Below, in pieces: positions 8,192 through 16,659 of a DNA stretch of 64,000 nucleotides. The notes under the pieces were generated by a model. That model was given only the letters and a program-made list of their open reading frames with translations, ran no database searches and was not told the DNA's origin. Each line of letters begins with the position of its first letter. The stretch's first letter is position 1. The translations under genes were made by a program, and so were the position numbers. Origin of the DNA: Bacteroidales bacterium (GTDB lineage Bacteria; Bacteroidota; Bacteroidia; Bacteroidales; CAIWKO01); contig JALOBU010000002.1 of assembly GCA_023228145.1 (NCBI GenBank), forward strand, positions 62,001 through 126,000, given 5' to 3'.

Positions 8192-9301
8192 TCAATAATT
8201 TTCTATTTCTGATAAATAATAAATTAGATTCAACCAGTCCACTTTTCTATCTGTGTTTCCTATCCTTACAATAATCGTGTTTGTATTTGGGTTTATAAAT
8301 ACGTATTGACCCAGGAAGCCGTTGGCATAAAAAGTATTATTGTTAAACAACCAGAAATGATATGAATATTCATTCTGCTCTTCAATTGCGGGAGTTGTAC
8401 ATTTTTTTATCCACTCTTCAGGAACAATCTGTCTGCCCTCCCATTTTCCATCATTCAATATCAGCCTGCCAAACCTGGCAAAGTCTCGTACAACAGCATT
8501 GATACAACAGAAAGGCTTTTCAAATCCACTTTTATAACTATCAAGGCTCCAATATGCCGGGCTTTCCATTCCAAGAGGCTGCCAAATTTTTTCCTGAAGA
8601 TATTCAGATAAAGACTTCCCTGTTGTACTTATAAGTATATTTCCCAGTAAAGTTGTATTTATACTTGCATACTCAAACATGGTTTGAGGATTTTTTTGTT
8701 TGTATATAAAACGTAAGTTCTTCAATAGGTTTTTGCTTACGAAATAAGTCGCTTCATTATTAACAGGAATAAGAAAACCTCTGTTAAATATAATCCCTGA
8801 ACGCATATTCAACAAGTCTGCAATGGAAATGTTATCCATTCCTTTTCCCTTTAACTCCGGAATATAATCAGTAATAACATCATTGACATTATGAATAAAC
8901 CCTTCTTCAATGGCAATTCCAATAAGAACAGAAACAATTGATTTTGTAACTGAAAATGAGTTTACAACAGAATTCTTATCATGTCCTTCAAAATATTTTT
9001 CGTACATGATAGTATCGTCGCGGATTATTATAAAAGCAACTGTTTTATCTGATACAAGAATCTCTTCAACAGAATTTAACTTCTCAGGGTTTAAATTATC
9101 AGGAATCAGGCATTGTAATTTATCGTTATTTGGTTTTTCATAGAAATAGGAATTTTTATTGCCTGTATCAATTTTTCTGTTTTCAAATATTTTATAGTCA
9201 TCAACAGTTATTTTGCCATTCAGAAGAACTCTTCCTGTTGTGCCACATGAAACAAATGATAATAATATTAGTAAACTCCAAAATAATTTTATCAGCTTCA
9301 T
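8192..9301 (-). CDS. serine hydrolase, class C beta-lactamase fold, lipoprotein
   Basis: A 369-residue protein with a lipoprotein signal (L-L-S-F-V-S-C-G-T-T, Cys19). The beta-lactamase-related serine hydrolase domain shows S-V-T-K (117-120, catalytic Ser and Lys), Y-A-S-I-N (~211-215, the YxN motif) and a terminal region with N-G-F-L-G-Q in place of the KTG-like motif. Family members act as D-aminopeptidases, esterases or penicillin-binding-like enzymes; the substrate cannot be told. It is the last gene of a minus-strand run with the outer-membrane protein (5-base gap) and YggS, and would sit on the periplasmic or outer face. True antibiotic hydrolysis is not indicated. Confidence 0.85.
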   Translation of the reverse strand: MKLIKLFWSLLILLSFVSCGTTGRVLLNGKITVDDYKIFENRKIDTGNKNSYFYEKPNNDKLQCLIPDNLNPEKLNSVEEILVSDKTVAFIIIRDDTIMYEKYFEGHDKNSVVNSFSVTKSIVSVLIGIAIEEGFIHNVNDVITDYIPELKGKGMDNISIADLLNMRSGIIFNRGFLIPVNNEATYFVSKNLLKNLRFIYKQKNPQTMFEYASINTTLLGNILISTTGKSLSEYLQEKIWQPLGMESPAYWSLDSYKSGFEKPFCCINAVVRDFARFGRLILNDGKWEGRQIVPEEWIKKCTTPAIEEQNEYSYHFWLFNNNTFYANGFLGQYVFINPNTNTIIVRIGNTDRKVDWLNLIYYLSEIENY

Positions 9302-9306
9302 AAACT

Positions 9307-9990
9307 TCAGAATGAAACGCCAAGCTGGACTTCAAATCCCCTGAAATTAAGCCTGGTTCCTGGAAATTCTATATATTTTGTTTCCACAGTGTTTTGAAGT
9401 ACTCCCCCCGTATAAGTTCCTTTTAAATCCAGTTTGCTTCCACCCAAATAATAGCCAAGCCCGGGGCTTATTGCAAGATTATCGTTTATCCATATCGTAA
9501 CAGTCAACCCAAAAATAAATCCGTGTGAAATATTGTTTTTGTATGTAAAATCTGAAGAGCAAGCATCCCAGCCTTCATATTTCTGCAACATACGGTTCAG
9601 GTTTTCATAATTTATTTTTTGAAAGAACTGATAAGCGCCAAAATATCCGGCTCCTATATCAATGTCAACATTTCTGACAGGTATAGATAAGGCAGGCATA
9701 AAACTCAACGCCAAAGCATAAAAGGGCCCCATCAGAGGCTTGGAATTATCGAAGCCCGGAGGGATGCCATTCACCGACATACCACCAATTGAATAAATAG
9801 AACCTGTTGGAATAAGTTTTAAATACTTAACGGGTTGAACAGGATAACTATAATAAAATGGCGCAACAGGGAATGAAAATGCACCTTTTTCAGGAAAGAA
9901 ATAAGCCACTCCCAATTGCCCCTTAGCAATTAAAGAGAACATGATACCTATGCAAAAAAAAACTATAGATTTTATGAAACCTGCATTCAT
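9307..9990 (-). CDS. outer-membrane beta-barrel protein, unknown function
   Basis: A 227-residue protein that I do not recognise as a named family. It has a signal peptide (~1-24, ending L-I-A-K-G-Q), alternating hydrophobic/polar strands rich in Tyr, Gly and Phe, and a C-terminal F-E-V-Q-L-G-V-S-F. A terminal Phe after alternating residues is the classic outer-membrane barrel ending. Length suits an 8-10 strand barrel. It lies between YggS (3 bases upstream) and the serine hydrolase lipoprotein (5 bases downstream), so the three are likely co-transcribed. Barrel assignment is moderate; role unknown. Confidence 0.65.
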   Translation of the reverse strand: MNAGFIKSIVFFCIGIMFSLIAKGQLGVAYFFPEKGAFSFPVAPFYYSYPVQPVKYLKLIPTGSIYSIGGMSVNGIPPGFDNSKPLMGPFYALALSFMPALSIPVRNVDIDIGAGYFGAYQFFQKINYENLNRMLQKYEGWDACSSDFTYKNNISHGFIFGLTVTIWINDNLAISPGLGYYLGGSKLDLKGTYTGGVLQNTVETKYIEFPGTRLNFRGFEVQLGVSF

Positions 9991-9993
9991 TAT

Positions 9994-10665
9994 TTATTGA
10001 TAATTTCGTTCGCCGAATATTGCTGTTCCGACTCGTACAATTGTTGACCCTTCTTCAATGGCAATTTTAAAATCACTGCTCATCCCCATCGAAATTTCTT
10101 GAAATGTTACAACATTAGTAAAATACGTTAATTTCAATTCATCAAAACAACGCTTCAGTGTTTTAAACTCATTTCTGACAATTTTTTCATCATCTACAAA
10201 ACTTGCCATTCCCATTACACCGCATATACGGATGTTTTTCATTTTAATAAAATCTTCAGAAGTCATGATTTCATGAGCGTCATTTATTGACAATCCGAAT
10301 TTACTTTCCTCTGAAGCAATATGAAATTCAAACAAACAATCAATCATGCGGTTATTTTTCAGGGCTTCTTTATTAATTTCGGTCAGTAGTTTTAAACTGT
10401 CCACGCTGTGAATACATGAAATAAAAGGGGCAATGTATTTAACTTTATTGGTTTGCAGATGCCCTATCATGTGCCATTCGATATCCGAAGGCAAGTGCGG
10501 CTGTTTCTCAATTAATTCCTGCACCCGGTTTTCGCCAAATATCCGCTGGCCTGCATAATAAGCTTCAAAAATTCTTTTCACCGGTTGTTTTTTTGAAACA
10601 GCAAGTAACTTCACATCCGAAGGAATTTGTTTTAATACAATTTCTATGTTATCTGAAATTTTCAT
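9994..10665 (-). CDS. YggS family PLP-binding homeostasis protein
   Basis: A 223-residue protein of the YggS/PROSC family, a fold-type III alanine-racemase-like barrel that binds pyridoxal 5'-phosphate and buffers the cofactor. The PLP lysine is in L-L-A-V-S-K-K-Q-P; F-G-E-N-R-V-Q-E-L, E-W-H-M-I-G-H-L-Q-T-N-K-V, M-G-M-A-S-F and M-S-S-D-F follow, with R-V-G-T-A-I-F-G-E-R at the end. All are family signatures. A longer in-frame start at 10710 was rejected because TAAATTTG on this strand (10686-10693) lies between the two starts and fits a promoter 20 bases before this ATG. Family identity is certain. Confidence 0.93.
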   Translation of the reverse strand: MKISDNIEIVLKQIPSDVKLLAVSKKQPVKRIFEAYYAGQRIFGENRVQELIEKQPHLPSDIEWHMIGHLQTNKVKYIAPFISCIHSVDSLKLLTEINKEALKNNRMIDCLFEFHIASEESKFGLSINDAHEIMTSEDFIKMKNIRICGVMGMASFVDDEKIVRNEFKTLKRCFDELKLTYFTNVVTFQEISMGMSSDFKIAIEEGSTIVRVGTAIFGERNYQ

Positions 10666-10685
10666 AAAATATGAGGGTAAAAATA

Positions 10686-10693
10686 CAAATTTA
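10686..10693 (-). promoter_or_regulatory. -7 promoter element of yggS
   Basis: CAAATTTA on the plus strand reads TAAATTTG on the minus strand and lies 20 bases before the YggS ATG. It supports the shorter start. Confidence 0.4.
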
Positions 10694-10755
10694 AAATTCA
10701 GATTATGCATTAAAAAACAATAGAGAAGTGTTAGAAATTTCGCATCATGAAATAC

Positions 10756-11574
10756 TTACACTGCTACATTAAAATCTCTCAAACATTCGTTTAATGAGGT
10801 TTTAAGATTAGTTGATTCTTTTCGTTTGCCAATAATCAACGCGCAAGTTATTGGATATTTCCCAGCAGGAAATTCTTTCAGATAAGTACCAGGAATAACT
10901 ACAGAGCGTTCAGGAATAACTCCATGATATTCTAATGGTTCGCTGCCGCTAACATCAATTATTTTTGTAGAGTTTGTAATCACAACATTGGCCCCCAGCA
11001 CAGCTTCTTTTTTTACATGCACGCCTTCCACAACAATGCTACGGGAGCCAATAAAGCAATTATTTTCAATGATAACGGGCGATGCCTGAACAGGCTCCAA
11101 AACGCCCCCAATGCCCACGCCACCACTCAGGTGTACATTTTTGCCTATTTGAGCACATGAACCGACAGTGGCCCAAGTATCCACCATAGTTCCACTATCC
11201 ACATAAGCACCGATATTTACATAAGAGGGCATCATCACCACGCCGGATGCCAGATAAGAACCATAGCGGGCAATAGCATGCGGAACCACACGGATGCCTA
11301 ATTCACGATAGTTTTTTTTCAAAGGTATTTTATCATTAAACTCCAGCGGACCCGCTTCTGAAACCTGCATCTGTTGAATCGGAAAATACAGTAAAACTGC
11401 TTTCTTTACCCATTCATTTAATTTCCAGTTTCCCTCCATAGGTTCACTAACTCTTAACTTACCCTTATCAAGAAGCTCAATGGTTTTGCGAATGGCATCA
11501 CAGGTGCTGTCATCCTTGAGAAAATCGCGATTATCCCAGGAAGTTTCAACCTTTTTTATTAATTCTGAATACAT
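10756..11574 (-). CDS. dapD: tetrahydrodipicolinate N-succinyltransferase
   Basis: A 272-residue enzyme of the succinylase branch of diaminopimelate/lysine biosynthesis, transferring succinyl from succinyl-CoA to tetrahydrodipicolinate in the cytoplasm. The N-terminal ~100 residues are helical. From ~115 there are left-handed beta-helix hexapeptide repeats (P-S-Y-V-N-I-G-A-Y-V-D, G-T-M-V-D-T-W-A-T-V-G-S, G-G-V-G-I-G-G-V-L-E-P), matching DapD. The length equals the E. coli enzyme. It is separated from yggS by 90 bases and has its own TAACTTTG element upstream (11600-11607). Together with saccharopine dehydrogenase at 48079 it raises the question of which lysine route operates. Confidence 0.95.
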   Translation of the reverse strand: MYSELIKKVETSWDNRDFLKDDSTCDAIRKTIELLDKGKLRVSEPMEGNWKLNEWVKKAVLLYFPIQQMQVSEAGPLEFNDKIPLKKNYRELGIRVVPHAIARYGSYLASGVVMMPSYVNIGAYVDSGTMVDTWATVGSCAQIGKNVHLSGGVGIGGVLEPVQASPVIIENNCFIGSRSIVVEGVHVKKEAVLGANVVITNSTKIIDVSGSEPLEYHGVIPERSVVIPGTYLKEFPAGKYPITCALIIGKRKESTNLKTSLNECLRDFNVAV

Positions 11575-11599
11575 ACATTAATTGGAATTAAGTTGTGTT

Positions 11600-11607
11600 C
11601 AAAGTTA
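11600..11607 (-). promoter_or_regulatory. -7 promoter element of dapD
   Basis: CAAAGTTA reads TAACTTTG on the minus strand, 25 bases before the dapD ATG. Confidence 0.45.
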
Positions 11608-11791
11608 GGGAAAATTTGTATTTGTTTAATAGCATAATTAACCAATCAAAAAAAGCAATGATTATGGATTTTTATTTTTTGTTACCACTTTTAAATTTTT
11701 CGCAAACCGCAGGGATGTATAATAAGATAAATCAAAGCTTTGAGGCAAAACCTTTTGGAGAAAAAGAAAATGTAAAATCTTAAAAAAATTG

Positions 11792-11799
11792 TAATTTTG
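11792..11799 (+). promoter_or_regulatory. -7 promoter element of the ruvX operon
   Basis: TAATTTTG fits TAnnTTTG and ends 13 bases before the ruvX ATG at 11813. The gap 11575-11812 otherwise holds only AT-rich sequence and the dapD promoter. Confidence 0.5.
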
Positions 11800-11812
11800 C
11801 AAACCACAGATT

Positions 11813-12226
11813 ATGGGACGCATATTAGCTATAGATTACGGACAAAAGAGAGCAGGCATCGCAGTTACCGATGAATTGAAAATTATTGCCAACGGGCTTA
11901 CCACGGTTAGCAGCCATGAAATTATATCTTTTCTGAAAAAATATTTATCAGAAGAAAGCGTTGAATGTATTGTAGTTGGGAAACCTTTACAAATGGATAA
12001 CTCTCCATCCGAATCCGAAAAATACATCTCAATATTTATTTCATCAGTTAAAAAGGTATTCCCAGACATTCCGCTGGTCAGAATCGATGAACGGTTCACT
12101 TCTAAAATGGCATTTCAAACCATGCTTGATTCGGGTATTAGTAAAAAAAAGCGCCGCAACAAAGCACTTATAGATACCATCAGCGCTACTATAATTCTGC
12201 AATCATATCTTGAAACAATTAAGTAA
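11813..12226 (+). CDS. ruvX: YqgF/RuvX-type Holliday junction resolvase-like protein
   Basis: A 137-residue RNase H-fold protein. Motifs in order: I-L-A-I-D-Y-G-Q-K-R-A-G-I-A (first Asp), V-V-G-K-P-L-Q-M-D, R-I-D-E-R-F-T-S, and D-T-I-S-A near the end, giving the expected acidic active-site residues. In E. coli YqgF acts in 16S rRNA 5' maturation and is proposed to cut Holliday junctions. It heads an operon with peptide deformylase (7-base gap), a TPR lipoprotein and a free-methionine sulfoxide reductase. Start fixed by the promoter 13 bases upstream. Confidence 0.92.
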   Translation: MGRILAIDYGQKRAGIAVTDELKIIANGLTTVSSHEIISFLKKYLSEESVECIVVGKPLQMDNSPSESEKYISIFISSVKKVFPDIPLVRIDERFTSKMAFQTMLDSGISKKKRRNKALIDTISATIILQSYLETIK

Positions 12227-12233
12227 AGAACTT

Positions 12234-12806
12234 ATGAAATTACCTGTACTTGCTTTCGGAACAGCTTCGCTGAAAAATAAATCAGAATCTATTGACAAAG
12301 ATTTTCCGGAATTGAAACAACTAATCGAAAACATGTTTGAAACCATGTATGGCTCTGCCGGTGTAGGGCTTGCAGCGCCTCAAATCGGAAAAAATATCCG
12401 TCTGTTCATTGTTGACACCAGCCCTTTTGGAGATGATTATCCCGACGGAAAAGATTTTAAAAGAGTATTTATTAACGCACAAATTACTCACAGAACCGGT
12501 GACGAATGGGCTTTTAATGAAGGATGCTTATGCATTCCGGAAGTTCGGGAGGATGTGATGCGTCCACCCACCATTACCATCAAGTATTATGATGAAGATT
12601 TTAATTTTCATACCGAAACTTATTCCGGAATCCGTGCACGGGTTATCCAACATGAATACGACCATATCGAAGGAATTTTGTTCGTTGACAGGCTCAGCCC
12701 ATTAAAAAAAATGTTGATAAAGGGGAAACTATCAGCTATTTCCAAAGGATTGGTAGCAACCAAGTATAAAATGATTTACCCTCAATTAAAAAAACAAATA
12801 ATCTAA
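12234..12806 (+). CDS. def: peptide deformylase (cytosolic)
   Basis: A 190-residue iron or zinc peptide deformylase that removes the formyl group from nascent proteins at the ribosome. Motif I G-V-G-L-A-A-P-Q, motif II E-G-C-L-C-I-P (Cys metal ligand; the usual Ser is Cys) and motif III H-E-Y-D-H are present. No signal peptide. The start ATG at 12234 yields M-K-L-P-V-L-A-F-G, the normal PDF opening; an in-frame TTG at 12210 would overlap ruvX. It follows ruvX by 7 bases and precedes the TPR lipoprotein by 11. It makes the exported paralogue at 2731 dispensable for ordinary deformylation. Confidence 0.95.
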   Translation: MKLPVLAFGTASLKNKSESIDKDFPELKQLIENMFETMYGSAGVGLAAPQIGKNIRLFIVDTSPFGDDYPDGKDFKRVFINAQITHRTGDEWAFNEGCLCIPEVREDVMRPPTITIKYYDEDFNFHTETYSGIRARVIQHEYDHIEGILFVDRLSPLKKMLIKGKLSAISKGLVATKYKMIYPQLKKQII

Positions 12807-12817
12807 GAATACAAACT

Positions 12818-13372
12818 ATGAAAACATTAAAAACTTTAACATTACTTCTAATTGTTTTAATTTTTGCGTCCTGCCAACCTTCAAAAGATAAAGTGGTAAG
12901 GGACATTACAGAAAAGGAAAAAACCATTTATAGCGGAACAAATCCCATTCCTGACAAAACCAAAGTTGAGGAGTTAATCACCCTTTATAAGAAATTTGCC
13001 GAAGAATTTTCTGATGACTCCCTGGCTCCGGAATACCTATACAAAGGGGCTACTTTATTAATGAATAGTGAACAAAATGACGAAGCCATAAATCTCTTAG
13101 ACAGAATTTTCAAAGATTATCCATCATTCAATAAGCTCCCTGAGGCATTGTTTCTCAAAGCATTTATTTACGAAAACAATATAAAAAACATCAACAAAGC
13201 TAGGGAAGCTTACAAAGATTTTCTTAATAAATACCCCGACAGCGACCTGGCTGATGACGCAAAGATATCGTTGGAAAACCTGGGAAAAACTCCAGAACAA
13301 ATTATTAAGGAATTTGAACAAAAAATGAAGCAGCAGGAAGATTCGCTTGCAGCAGCTACAGCAAAAAAATAA
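12818..13372 (+). CDS. TPR lipoprotein
   Basis: A 184-residue lipoprotein: signal with L-I-F-A-S-C-Q (Cys19), then ~150 residues of helical repeats. Two tetratricopeptide-like units are recognisable, E-Y-L-Y-K-G-A-T-L-L-M-N-S...A-I-N-L-L-D-R-I-F and E-A-L-F-L-K-A-F-I-Y...A-R-E-A-Y-K-D-F-L. The C terminus is Lys/Gln-rich and coiled-coil-like. It resembles YfgC/BamD-style periplasmic TPR scaffolds in layout but is too short for BamD. It is in operon with ruvX-def; its stop overlaps the next start by one base. Function unknown. Confidence 0.75.
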   Translation: MKTLKTLTLLLIVLIFASCQPSKDKVVRDITEKEKTIYSGTNPIPDKTKVEELITLYKKFAEEFSDDSLAPEYLYKGATLLMNSEQNDEAINLLDRIFKDYPSFNKLPEALFLKAFIYENNIKNINKAREAYKDFLNKYPDSDLADDAKISLENLGKTPEQIIKEFEQKMKQQEDSLAAATAKK

Positions 13373-13830
13373 TGCCAGACAAAAAATCAGAACGATATGA
13401 GAGACTGTACCTGCAAGCATTTGAATTGCTTACAAAATGCAAGGACGTTACTGCACAAATGGCCACAGTTACAGCTATTCTTTTTAACAAAATGGACACT
13501 TTTTTCTGGTGTGGTTTTTATAAAGTGGAACCTGACAATCTCGTTGTAGTTACATATCAGGGGCCGCTTGCATGCCAGTTGTTACCCAAAAACAAAGGAG
13601 TTTGTTGGGCTACTGTGAACAAAAATGAAACTATCATTGTTCCTGATGTTCATGCTTTCCCGGGGCATATTGCCTGTGATTCAAGGTCAAAATCTGAAAT
13701 AGTTGTCCCGTTGAAAGATAAAAAAGGTAAAATTATCGCTGTTCTTGACGTGGACAGCAAAGAATTAAATACTTTTGACGAGACTGACAAAAAATACCTT
13801 GAAAAGATTGTGAGCCTGATAAATATATAA
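13372..13830 (+). CDS. free methionine-(R)-sulfoxide reductase, GAF type
   Basis: A 152-residue single GAF-domain protein of the MsrC/fRMsr family, which reduces free Met-R-sulfoxide. The three redox cysteines are present at C68, C78 and C102. Their spacing (10 and 24) is the same as in the yeast enzyme, in the contexts G-P-L-A-C-Q, G-V-C-W-A and I-A-C-D-S-R-S-K-S-E-I. F-W-C-G-F-Y near 45-50 is also typical. Its start overlaps the preceding stop by one base. It is probably the terminal gene of the ruvX operon and converges on cdaA. Confidence 0.92.
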   Translation: MPDKKSERYERLYLQAFELLTKCKDVTAQMATVTAILFNKMDTFFWCGFYKVEPDNLVVVTYQGPLACQLLPKNKGVCWATVNKNETIIVPDVHAFPGHIACDSRSKSEIVVPLKDKKGKIIAVLDVDSKELNTFDETDKKYLEKIVSLINI

Positions 13831-13835
13831 CAATA

Positions 13836-14627
13836 TCAGGCAAATTCCATCTCAAGAAAAACTTTTAATGCTTCGGATTTAATTTTTGTATATAAGGTCC
13901 CATTTTTAGCATAAGCTATGTTACCTGTTTGCTCAGATACCACTATGGTGATTGAATCAGAAATTTCTGAAATTCCAACAGCTGCCCGATGCCTTAACCC
14001 TAATGAAGATGGGAAATTTTCGCTTCTTGTTAAGGGCAAAACACATCTTGCAGCTTTAATCCTATTGCCAACAATAACAATAGCGCCATCATGCAAAGGA
14101 CTGTTTTTGAAAAATATATTTTCTATTAGTTGTTCTGTAATTTTCGAGTCTATTAACTCCCCTGTATTGACAAATTCATCAAGGTTGCTTCGTTTGGCAA
14201 GCACAATCAGGGCTCCGGTTTTTGTATCTGCCATTCTCTTACATGTTCTGACGATTGTTTCAATATTAACTAAACTCCCCTGTCTAACATTCATTTTCAG
14301 AAAAGTCAGCCATTTCTTCCTGCGTGATAAAAAACGAGGTGTCCCTATCATTAATAAAAATTGTCTTATTTCTCGCTGAAAAACTACAATAAGCGCAATG
14401 ACACCCACACTCACAAACTGTCCGAGAATTTCAGACAGCAAGTCCATTTGCAGCATATTCACAAGTTTCCAGAGAAAATAAATCGAAACAATTCCCAAAA
14501 AAATATTTATGGCTGCTGTCCCCTTCATCAGGCGGTATAAATTATAAATCAACACAGCCACCAACAATATATCAATAACATCTGTTACCCTCAAGGACAA
14601 AAAATCGGCAATAAACAGGATAATCAT
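13836..14627 (-). CDS. cdaA: diadenylate cyclase (c-di-AMP synthase)
   Basis: A 263-residue CdaA-type protein: three N-terminal membrane helices (~1-75) and a cytoplasmic DAC domain that makes cyclic di-AMP from two ATP. The catalytic motif D-G-A (in L-H-D-G-A-I-V-I-V) and the ATP-binding motif R-H-R (in L-G-L-R-H-R-A-A-V-G) are both present. Length and layout match TIGR00159. It stands alone, convergent with the sulfoxide reductase and divergent from the CHU_C protein. TATTTTTG on this strand lies 13 bases upstream. This indicates c-di-AMP signalling in the organism. Confidence 0.95.
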   Translation of the reverse strand: MIILFIADFLSLRVTDVIDILLVAVLIYNLYRLMKGTAAINIFLGIVSIYFLWKLVNMLQMDLLSEILGQFVSVGVIALIVVFQREIRQFLLMIGTPRFLSRRKKWLTFLKMNVRQGSLVNIETIVRTCKRMADTKTGALIVLAKRSNLDEFVNTGELIDSKITEQLIENIFFKNSPLHDGAIVIVGNRIKAARCVLPLTRSENFPSSLGLRHRAAVGISEISDSITIVVSEQTGNIAYAKNGTLYTKIKSEALKVFLEMEFA

Positions 14628-14640
14628 TTCATTTTTTTTA

Positions 14641-14648
14641 CAAAAATA
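14641..14648 (-). promoter_or_regulatory. -7 promoter element of cdaA
   Basis: CAAAAATA reads TATTTTTG on the minus strand, 13 bases before the cdaA ATG. Confidence 0.4.
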
Positions 14649-14757
14649 CGTCTTTTCATGTTATTGAAATATAAAGGTGGTAATAATGAATATCTATGAA
14701 TTATATATTGCTTTTTTCACAACCAAATATTTTTTATTATTCTGAATTTTTTTTTAA

Positions 14758-14765
14758 TATCTTTG
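14758..14765 (+). promoter_or_regulatory. -7 promoter element of the first CHU_C/PorP pair
   Basis: TATCTTTG matches TAnnTTTG, 42 bases before the ATG at 14808. Confidence 0.4.
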
Positions 14766-14807
14766 GTACATAAAAATTAATCATTTATCAATCATAGAAT
14801 ACATGAA

Positions 14808-15473
14808 ATGAATAAATTTAAAGCTTCTCTTTTTATCGTATTTATTACATACTTATTTTTTAATCATAAATCATTTTCGCAAAACACCAGCAATCTATTC
14901 ACTAAAGAAAATAGCATTATTAATAATAAAGATAAGGAAAAAGTTGAAGCAAATTTTATCGCTAGTGACTCAATTATTTGTGCTGGCCATTATGTTACAT
15001 TTACAAACCTTTCACCTAGTGGAAATAAGTTTATTTGGTATTTTGAAGGAGGGCAGCCCGATTCATCTTTTGTAAAAAACCCCCCGGTGATTTATTACTT
15101 TTATCCAGGAAGTTATACAGTAAGCTTAACGGCTATTCAAAGTAATGATACCAATACATTAATAAAGCCCAAGTACATATATGTTGAAGATTGTAGTGAA
15201 AAATTTGTTTTTATACCAAACATATTCACACCTAATGAAGATGGTATAAATGATGTCATTTTCATTAAAGGGCCTGATATTGTTGAAGCACATATGTTTA
15301 TTTTTGACCGCTGGGGAAAAAAAGTTTATGAAATTCATAACCTGTCACAAGTCTGGGATGGTGAAATTAATGGTCAAAAGGCAGAGCAAGGAACTTATGT
15401 TTATTACATAAACTTAATATTCAAGGATGGAGATACACAAATTAAAAAAGGTAATTTTACATTAATACGATAA
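14808..15473 (+). CDS. short T9SS type B cargo with PKD domain
   Basis: A 221-residue secreted protein. Residues 1-25 are a signal peptide (ending S-F-S-Q). Residues ~48-125 form a PKD-like domain (C-A-G-H-Y-V-T-F-T-N-L-S-P-S-G, then Y-P-G-S-Y-T-V-S-L-T-A). Residues ~130-221 are the gliding-motility-associated CHU_C domain (I-P-N-I-F-T-P-N-E-D-G-I-N-D-V, F-D-R-W-G, G-T-Y-V-Y-Y-I), the type B T9SS sorting signal. With just one PKD domain it is unusually small for this class. It is followed 10 bases later by a PorP/SprF gene, the same order as sprB-sprF in Flavobacterium, suggesting the two act together at the surface. Confidence 0.85.
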   Translation: MNKFKASLFIVFITYLFFNHKSFSQNTSNLFTKENSIINNKDKEKVEANFIASDSIICAGHYVTFTNLSPSGNKFIWYFEGGQPDSSFVKNPPVIYYFYPGSYTVSLTAIQSNDTNTLIKPKYIYVEDCSEKFVFIPNIFTPNEDGINDVIFIKGPDIVEAHMFIFDRWGKKVYEIHNLSQVWDGEINGQKAEQGTYVYYINLIFKDGDTQIKKGNFTLIR

Positions 15474-15483
15474 GTTGTTAGAT

Positions 15484-16527
15484 ATGAAGAAAATATTATC
15501 CCTTATCCCAATACTTATTATTTTACATGTAAATCTGTTTGGCCAGGATGTTCATTTTACACAACTTAACAGCGCTCCGCTGATGACGAACCCTGCCCTA
15601 ACCGGTGCTTTCAGTGCAAATCACAGAATTATTGTCAATTACAGAAGCCAATGGAGAAATGTTACCGATTCTTATATGACATACGGCCTGTCATACGACT
15701 TAGGTTTTCTTAAAAAGGAACTTAAAAGAAGTTTTCTTGCATTAGGAATACAGTTTTTCAACGACCAATCGGGAGATATTAAATTAGGGTTAACTCATAT
15801 TAATCTTTCAATAGCGTATCACCTATCTGCAAATATGCATAATGTCTTGGCTGTAGGGTTACAAGGAGGATGGTACGAGAAAAGACTTAATGTAAAGAAT
15901 ATGATTTTTGGGAACCAATATGATGCTAGTTCACTAGGAGGTTATAATCCTGCACTACCTCATGGTGAAAGTATGCCTTTTATAAACATTGATTATGGTG
16001 ATTTTTCAGCAGGTATTTTGTGGTCATACAACTCCAGAAAATCCACAGTTAATACTCCTGAAACAAAAAAAGTAAGCGTTGGATTGGCATTATTTCATAT
16101 CAACAGGCCTAGACAAACATTTTCTAACTCATTAACCGAAAGGCTTTATATGAAATTTGCTTACCACATTAACTCATCAATAGGATTTAAAAATAGCAGA
16201 TTCTTTTTATTGCCTTCAACTGCAGGCTTTTTCCAGGGGCCTACCTACGATGTCGTTTTTGGCAACTTGTTCGGAGTAAGGTTGAAAAAAATATCCTATT
16301 ATACTGATTTTAACCCTGAAACGTCAATCGCTATTGGTGCACATTACCGCATTAAAGATGCTATTATTATTATGGGCCAGCTTGACTGGAAGAATTTTCT
16401 TTTCTGCTTAAGTTATGACATCAATACTTCAAAATTATATAATGCCAGTAAAGGTGCCGGAGGATTTGAGGTATCAATAAGGTTTATGGCGCCAGTTTCT
16501 AATGCCGGCAAAAAAAATCTTTATTAA
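15484..16527 (+). CDS. PorP/SprF family T9SS outer-membrane protein
   Basis: A 347-residue beta-barrel protein of the PorP/SprF family. Signal peptide ~1-20 (L-F-G-Q), then the family signature D-V-H-F-T-Q, N-P-A-L-T-G-A-F, and Y-R-S-Q-W-R, and a barrel of alternating strands to the end. In known systems SprF is needed to deliver or anchor its partner CHU_C cargo. The ATG at 15484 is preferred over a TTG at 15475. Its partner is the small PKD protein just upstream. It is clearly paralogous to the protein at 19783 (same order, similar length). Confidence 0.9.
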   Translation: MKKILSLIPILIILHVNLFGQDVHFTQLNSAPLMTNPALTGAFSANHRIIVNYRSQWRNVTDSYMTYGLSYDLGFLKKELKRSFLALGIQFFNDQSGDIKLGLTHINLSIAYHLSANMHNVLAVGLQGGWYEKRLNVKNMIFGNQYDASSLGGYNPALPHGESMPFINIDYGDFSAGILWSYNSRKSTVNTPETKKVSVGLALFHINRPRQTFSNSLTERLYMKFAYHINSSIGFKNSRFFLLPSTAGFFQGPTYDVVFGNLFGVRLKKISYYTDFNPETSIAIGAHYRIKDAIIIMGQLDWKNFLFCLSYDINTSKLYNASKGAGGFEVSIRFMAPVSNAGKKNLY

Positions 16528-16559
16528 ATATAATGTTAAATATACTGCTTAATAACTGT

Positions 16560-16567
16560 TAATTTTG
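16560..16567 (+). promoter_or_regulatory. possible -7 element for the second cargo/PorP pair
   Basis: TAATTTTG lies 92 bases before the ATG at 16660, which would leave a long untranslated leader. No terminator hairpin is visible in the 132-base gap, so read-through from 15484 is also possible. Confidence 0.25.
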
Positions 16568-16659
16568 TAATAATTCAATAAATATTTGCCATCCACATAA
16601 AATGTTATTATATTAGCATAAATTTTAAAATAAAGATTAGATAAACAAAATCCACAGTT

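Noticed and set aside
8192..9301. true beta-lactamase giving antibiotic resistance
   Set aside because: The protein has S-x-x-K and Y-x-N but is a lipoprotein of the broad serine hydrolase family without a standard KTG, so resistance is not supported.
11595..11783. 62-codon plus-strand reading frame before ruvX
   Set aside because: It covers the dapD promoter element at 11600-11607, has no similarity that I recognise and no conserved start, and is AT-rich random-looking sequence.
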